Shown one piece after another: positions 58,801-64,000 of a stretch of 64,000 bases of DNA. The translations under genes and the position numbers were made by a program. The notes beneath the pieces were generated by a model that had not been told where the DNA came from, did not search any database, and was given only the letters and a program-made list of their open reading frames with translations. Each line of letters opens with the position of its first letter. Positions within the stretch are counted from its first letter, which is position 1. This DNA is from Gordionus sp. m RMFG-2023 (Eukaryota > Nematomorpha > Gordioida > Chordodea > Parachordodidae): assembly GCF_954871325.1 (NCBI RefSeq), contig NC_088775.1, forward strand, positions 10,703,561 to 10,767,560. The letters are read 5' to 3'.

Positions 58801-61713
58801 AATGAGTGCTATAATGATATAAATTTAATAGATTAACAAATAAAGTGAAGAAACTTTAAAAAAATATGTATGCATATGATATTGAATGGGCAGATCTCAT
58901 AAAAAATGTCTCTGCAAGTTGGCTTTCACTCGAGTATAAAAAATTTATAAACACTTTGAACCTTTAAATGCATACTTTCTCTTTAAAACATCCACCAATC
59001 GTTTTTAAATCATTTTTTATAGACCAATTAACAGAGGCCTATTTAGGCTTGATTCTAACTGTATGTGGTTACTTTTAGATAAAATAATACTTGAATCCAA
59101 TGATGTAGAAAAACTTATTATCAATTAGGGAGGATATGATTAAAATAATATAGGCTCAATACTAGCAAGGATTTTACGAATTGTAAAATATATGTTAATC
59201 AAATGTTCCATTGACCAGATTTAAGAATATAAAGAGGTAGCTCAAAAATATATAAAAGCAATTATTCAATATATTGAGAAAAGACATGATTTCAATTATA
59301 TTAGGTATAAATATAGTTATGAAATTAAATGATATATTAAAGTTCGATTATTTTGAAAGAATTGTTGATAACTTTCAAATAAATATAAATATCGATGATA
59401 TGTTCGTAGAGTTTGTTATACTTTCAAAATTTGTAAAAAAAGAAAATTTATCTGAATTATCTCATCAAAAAAATGGATAGTTTTTTGTAATTATGTATTT
59501 TCGATTGCCCATTCAAATACGGCTGGAGAGAATATTTAGTGTAATGAATAAATGTCGAAAAATTGTTCTACGCTCTCATTTTATTTATTAGAAGCTGAAT
59601 TTATGATAATGCAAAATTTTCACATGAATTGTGAAGAATTCGTAAAATTTATTTCTAAAGATAAGAATATTATTAATATTCTTTCGATAAATATGCAGAA
59701 ATTTCTATTAATTTTTTTATATTTTGATTTTATAAAAATAAAAAATGTTAAAATAATGATTGATAAATTTTTAATAAAATAAATTCACCAACATTTAATA
59801 AAATGTAATTGCGTTTGTCCCGCGCAATCCCGCTTTTAAAATTTGTTTTTATCATTTTAATCATGAAAGTCTCCAAGAACTCAATTTTAGATATGGCAGG
59901 TCTATAGCACACTATAATTCATATTAAATTTTATATACAACAAATAATGTTTATTTAATTAAAAAGTAAAAACAAATTAAATATCAATTAAAAAAATAAT
60001 ATAAGGAAATGTAAAAGAAAGTAAAATTATAATATATTTTTCATTATAAAGATAAAAGCCATGAGTTTATGTGATAATAAGTTTCTCCTATGAGGGCTAT
60101 CTATATCTAATGTTGTTAAGCGGCTTGTCTTAAATTTTTAAAAACGGCTAATTCAACATTTCATCCAGGAAAATATTACGCAACTTAAGATTTTGGTCAT
60201 AGATGGTATAAAAGTCTGGACATCAATTAGCGAAATCCTAGAGGCTAATGTGATATTTTTATGACTAAAATATTAAATTAGCAGTTCTTTTAATCGGCTC
60301 CAAACGAGCAGTTCAATAAAACTATCTATAACACCAGCTGTGTTGAAAACTTGCAGATGACAAATAAATAAATTAAAAAATGTGATAAAAAAAATAAAAT
60401 ATATGTATAAAAATTAGCATGAAATCTGTATCGGTTAAATTTTTAAAAAATATCTTCCGATTAAGTATTTTTAGGAAAAATACATGGATCACATGATCTG
60501 CATTTTCCATCAAATAGCTCTTACGAATCCAAATCAATAATGATTTTAAATTTATTCAACACTTATAATAGGGACTTTAAGGTGTTTATCATTCATTTTC
60601 ATTATGCTTTATATTTTATTATATATTCAAGGCTACTACGAATCAGAAAGTTTAGTGGATAGTTATTCAGACGCAGATTCTTTTTATGACAGCTCAAAAC
60701 TTTATTATGAGGTTTATATTATTCATTGGCTACATAAATTTGTTTTTGTTTATACCGGAAAAACTTCTTTTTTTAAAAACTGTTAAGGTTTCTCCGTACG
60801 AAACAGATGAGGATAAAATAGTTACCCCTGCCCCAGAACCAGTGCAGGATATTCCACTTTCTCCATTTATAGGTCCTCTCCTTCCTATTTCAGATACAAC
60901 GGCATTGGATGATGAAATTATGAACGAAGAAAAGGAAAAAGCTCTCTCGCTATTAAATGAATCGGAAAAGGATAAAGATGTTATATCGGTATATGCTTTT
61001 ATATTGAAAAATGTGTATGAAGGTTGAGTAAATAATTTAATTCAAACCTAGTGCATACTATTAGGTCCTTTTTTTAAAAAAGTTTATTTCTTATATTCAT
61101 AATATTATTAATTTTTTATATATAGATTTTTACTTAACTGTTTTATTGCACGTTAATGACAAATTTATTCGATATTTTTATTGCTGAATTTATACACCTA
61201 TAGTTGGGTAATTACTATATTTTAGCCGAATTTTTAGTTGGCTAAAAAAATAGGCCTGTTTAGATGAAAACTATCACTTTAGCCTCGGGGTTTTTCTTAA
61301 AAATATAGCAGCTCAATTAACGAATTTTCTCTGACACGTGATTGTAGATTTAGCTGAATAGCCCATATTTAGCCATAACCTAACTATACCTACACTCTAC
61401 AAAAATAGGAATCAAATTACGTATTCTTACGAATAATAAACCATATTTCGATTGTATCGTCGAATAGCGAACCCAGTTCATGGAATCCTTAATAAAATTA
61501 GAATTATAAATAAAGTTGATTTATATATATTTATTTATATAAATAATATAGAATATAACGGAGGATAATGACTATGATTTCCCTAAAGATTTAATCGACA
61601 CTCATAAAGTTTGTGGATGCTCTTGCTGCAGCTGTAAAAATATATTCTTAGACAAAGAATTTACGGAGGGAGAATTTTATATCAAAGAAATAACAAAAAA
61701 ACCTATTTTGTAA
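55853..61713 (+). CDS. Unidentified protein, C-terminal four exons (Tyr/acid-rich, Cys cluster)
   Basis: Exons are 55853-55920, 60632-60711, 60788-60988 and 61552-61713, with GT...AG borders and agreeing phases (1, 0, 0) to a stop at 61711. Exon 1 is FQPYYSDYITKGYWAEYDRY. Exon 2 is YYESESLVDSYSDADSFYDS. Exon 3 is acidic and Pro-rich (PYETDEDKIVTPAPEPVQDI, PLSPFIGPLLP, EEKEKALSLLNESEK). Exon 4 ends in a Cys cluster (KVCGCSCCSCKNIF). Hydrophilic and probably disordered. The Cys cluster could bind metal. The 4.7-kb first intron holds a hAT. The 5' part is not found (entry phase 2), and I do not recognise the family. Confidence 0.55.
55921..57577. other. Intron, nothing clear
   Basis: AT-rich. 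A slightly GC-richer patch at 56760-56960 (cccactgctaacccgttcc, cgccgatacggtctgatatt) has no partner in the window. Confidence 0.4.
57578..59904 (+). mobile_element. hAT transposon, 2.3 kb, ZBED/SCAND3-like hATC
   Basis: Ends are tagacctaccata and, inverted, tagacctgccata, with CCCGC-rich subterminal words at both ends (cgcagtcccgcc, cgcgcaatcccgc). Flanking 8-mers tagcgcac (57570-57577) and tagcacac (59905-59912) match at 7 of 8. Plus-strand fragments include LWLLLDKIILESNDVEKLII-like helices near 59060-59130 and a hATC of the IAHSNTAGERIFSVMNKC type near 59500-59560, read across a frame change. This subfamily differs from the CAGAGTTGTT elements. The transposase is heavily broken. A ~200-bp hairpin MITE (58286-58497) lies inside it. 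Confidence 0.75.
58286..58497. repeat. Hairpin MITE (copy 8), nested in the 2.3-kb hAT
   Basis: taggattgttaaaagttcaa at the left, ggctttttaataaccttacta at the right, with gcaaaatcttgtggcttaca in the middle. It is diverged but collinear with the family. Confidence 0.6.
60108..60325. repeat. Hairpin MITE (copy 9)
   Basis: taatgttgttaagcggcttg at the left, ggctccaaacgagcagttca at the right. The internal atagatggtataaaagtctgg and gacatcaattagcgaaatcct match the family. Confidence 0.7.
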
Positions 61714-62212
61714 AAAGAAAAAAAATTGCAAGAAATTTTCTTTACTTAATGTTATTCATATTATATCAAAGAATTTGTTTATATTTTTTTCCTTAATGTT
61801 TTTTATAATAAATGATTTTCTTTTTTACTTCCATTATTAATACATTTTATGAGACCGTTAAAAATTAGTTCAGTCACTCTAAATGCTAAAATGTACCTTC
61901 AAAAGTGATGAAACAAGTATAGAGAACAAAAAAATTAATATTTTACTAGAAGTTGCTTTATTTTCATACTATCGATGGGTATATTGTCATTCTTTATTTC
62001 CTTTTAATCCATAGCTGACGAAAGAAAATGAATAAGTTTTCTAAGCAAACAAAAGTATATAATTAAATATTTTTCCATTTAATTTTAAAATGTTTTCAAA
62101 ACTTATAAAATTATATTTAAATATTTTAACATATATATTTTTAAAAAATTATACGATATAATTAATTTAAATCGTCTGCTTCTATAAAATTAACCATTTT
62201 GAATAAATTGGG
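61714..62212. other. Intergenic, 499 bp
   Basis: Separates the Tyr/acid-rich gene (AATAAA at about 61807) from the FAAP24-like start. No promoter motif is recognised. Confidence 0.4.
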
Positions 62213-63158
62213 ATGCATAAAAATGTTATAAAATCAATTCCAATTATAATTAATCAACTTATTAATCAGGATATAACTGATACCTTCATTCAAATGGGTT
62301 ACAAAGTCAAAAGTAATTTTCATACCTAATTATAATCGTTTACCATATTATGGATTAAAAGTTTCTTCGGTCACTGTCATAAATTCTTGCTTATTTCCAA
62401 CTGCTAAACTGAATTTTTTAATATTTAATTTATCATCAACCATTAATAAAAAGGAGCCATTATGGGATTCAACATTTTTAACAAGGTTATTATTATAACA
62501 ATATATAAATAAATAGTCTAATGAATTTTAAAGTTTAGAAAAATTGATAAAAATTCACAAAAATCCTATTTTAATATTGGTAAATCCCATATTCAGCGTT
62601 CAAGATTATGCACTTGTCAACATAATAAATAAAAGGTATATTTTACATGGTAAGATCATTTAAATTTTTTTCACCTTTATATGTGTGTGTGTACCTGATA
62701 AAGATTTGTAATGAATGATCTAAAAATTATCACGACACACTCCAATCTCGAATGCGTCAATCAAATTTCCTTTATAGTACAGGTAATTATTTTTAAAAAA
62801 AAATCAAATTTAAATATAAAATTACAAAATATTTTGTACAAATTCTTTTAAGCTAAAACTAAGTGGTGAATGGAATAAAATGGAACAAATTATAAACCAA
62901 ACGTTCAATGATTTGTTTTTCAGTGATGAACTAAAAATTGACGCGTTATGTATGCTTGGGCTAACAAAGCAAGGTGCTTTTTTAATATAAATAATTGATC
63001 AATAAATTTTCAATATTTTATTATAATTAGAATCCGAATTGGTATTTGATGGGCTGGGGTGTATTCAAAATATATCTAACGCATCGGTTGATGAATTAAA
63101 AGATTGTAGCCTTAAAAATGAGACGGCACATTCAATATATAATTTCTTTAATTCGTAA
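62213..63158 (+). CDS. FAAP24: FAAP24-like Fanconi anaemia core-complex protein, 217 aa
   Basis: Six exons: 62213-62312, 62362-62485, 62534-62635, 62704-62782, 62853-62973 and 63031-63158. Borders are GT...AG and the phases (1, 2, 2, 0, 1) all agree. The total is 217 aa, against 215 in human FAAP24. An inactive XPF/ERCC4-type nuclease fold is suggested by NPILILVNPIFSVQDYALVN and VMNDLKIITTHSNLECVNQI. The C-terminus is a helix-hairpin-helix tandem ending IQNISNASVDELKDC...AHSIYNFFNS, which closely parallels the FAAP24 end (SIQQLSNASIGEL...IHAFF). FAAP24 binds FANCM and single-strand-containing DNA at stalled forks. The glycines of the first hairpin are reduced (LGLTKQ). A divergent ERCC1/XPF-family member is the alternative. 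Confidence 0.72.
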
Positions 63159-63673
63159 ATTATTCATTAATAATTGACACAATAAATTTGTTATATTTAT
63201 ATATTATTATTTATAAATGTTCCATTAATTTGCAAGCAAAACCTTCGACCTCCTTTAATGTGTCTTCAAATTTAGAAAATTTTGTCGAGGAAATATTTTT
63301 TGAATTCGCTTTATTTTTGACTATTAACCTTTGTGGGTATAATATAAATATAATAAAAATTTCCATTTAAAATTTAGTAAAACAAAAAAAATAGACTTTA
63401 TGCTAAATGTCAACATATATTTTACCAAAAAATACTTCTTGGCGAACATTTGCTTATTTTTTTGATAAAAAATTTCGGTGAAAACAATCTAAATAGATCA
63501 AGTGTTTCAGAAAATAATTAATTTTGACATTGAGACCGATCTAATGATGCAACTAAAACTTAGTAACGCTGAACAACTGTTAGTTATTAAAAAATTGCAA
63601 ATTTATTGGATTCGTATTTATAATAATTTTAGTCGATAACATATAGCATACGCCTCAAAAATAACATCTTAAT
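63159..63673. other. Convergent intergenic region
   Basis: AT-rich DNA between the FAAP24-like stop and the convergent minus-strand stop at 63674. An open frame at 63188-63370 has no recognisable features. Confidence 0.4.
63181..63186 (+). promoter_or_regulatory. Candidate poly(A) signal of the FAAP24-like gene
   Basis: AATAAA 22 bp after the stop codon, implying a very short 3' UTR. Confidence 0.5.
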
Positions 63674-63919
63674 TTATAACCTTTTACGCTTTTTATTTCG
63701 TCGACCATCACGGTGAAGATCACGAGTATCTTCAACCCGTGCATTACTTTGTTTGTTGCCGTATATTATATCGGGGTCGGGCAATGCATGAACAATTTCC
63801 GCTAATTGAGGATCATCCTCCAATACTTCTTCATAATCGGCTTCTGATTCGTCGTCTTGCGTGTGATTAGTAGGTTGCGATCTCAACTTTTTGGCTTCCT
63901 TTTCTTTGCGTTTCTTATC
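63674..63919 (-). CDS. Last exon of an unidentified minus-strand nuclear-type protein
   Basis: Acceptor taaaaag at 63920, then 81 open codons to a stop: DKKRKEKEAKKLRSQP, an acidic stretch (DDESEADYEEVLEDDPQLAE), HALPDPDIIYGNKQ and a basic tail RRNKKRKRL that looks like a nuclear localisation signal. GC content is clearly above the flanks, supporting coding. Upstream exons lie beyond the window edge. The family is not recognised. The gene is convergent with FAAP24. Confidence 0.6.
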   Translation of the reverse strand, partial: DKKRKEKEAKKLRSQPTNHTQDDESEADYEEVLEDDPQLAEIVHALPDPDIIYGNKQSNARVEDTRDLHRDGRRNKKRKRL

Positions 63920-64000
63920 CTTTTTAAAATAAGGAAACAAAAAGAATCAGAATTTAGAAAAAAATAACCCCCTTATATTTTACGGTTTAAAACGTTTAGA

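Noticed and set aside
1-64000. CRISPR array, bacterial operons, ribosome-binding sites, attachment sites or rRNA
   Set aside because: No regularly spaced repeats with unique spacers, no bacterial gene organisation and no conserved rRNA segments. The genes have spliceosomal introns.

Overview
The window is very AT-rich metazoan DNA (roughly three quarters A+T or more by eye). Its genes are split by many introns with ordinary GT...AG borders, and most of the rest is decayed hAT DNA transposons and their small hairpin derivatives. Animal-type proteins (a full PHD+CXXC CFP1 orthologue, a FAAP24-like Fanconi anaemia protein, I-set immunoglobulin and EGF domains) place it in an invertebrate animal; nothing seen allows a narrower placement.

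Layout. 1-5.1 kb: degenerate tandem repeats, then three hAT relics. 5.4-11.8 kb: a complete seven-exon plus-strand gene for an intracellular-type I-set Ig protein whose third Ig domain is a tandem copy of the second. 12.8-19.4 kb: a decayed second copy of that gene's 3' end, split by a 5.5-kb hAT with an exact 8-bp target duplication; the hAT contains an inverted copy of its own 3' half. 19.6-47.6 kb: the minus-strand CXXC1/CFP1 gene, with 13 phase-consistent exons spread over 28 kb. Its introns hold a GC-rich LINE fragment, many hairpin MITEs and a 5.5-kb hAT palindrome. 50.6-53.8 kb: two unidentified minus-strand exons, a small EGF gene on plus, and a MITE with a perfect target duplication. 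53.9-61.8 kb: MITEs, an eroded 2.3-kb hAT, and the last four exons of an unidentified plus-strand gene rich in Tyr and acidic residues. 62.2-63.2 kb: a complete six-exon FAAP24-like gene. 63.7-63.9 kb: the last exon of a convergent minus-strand gene.

By family knowledge, the CFP1 product would bind unmethylated CpG and H3K4me and recruit SET1/COMPASS, and the FAAP24-like product would join FANCM at stalled forks. The Ig protein looks structural or muscle-like. Nothing suggests the genes form one pathway.

The most unusual feature is two large hAT-derived inverted duplications, one at 15.35-18.61 kb and one at 35.23-40.76 kb. Each has an outer border at a hAT terminal inverted repeat and a centre inside a transposase gene. 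The second lies in an intron of CXXC1, where transcription would give a hairpin RNA with about 2.6-kb arms. At least nine copies of one roughly 200-bp hairpin MITE are also scattered through the window. No retrovirus, LTR element or Polinton was recognised.
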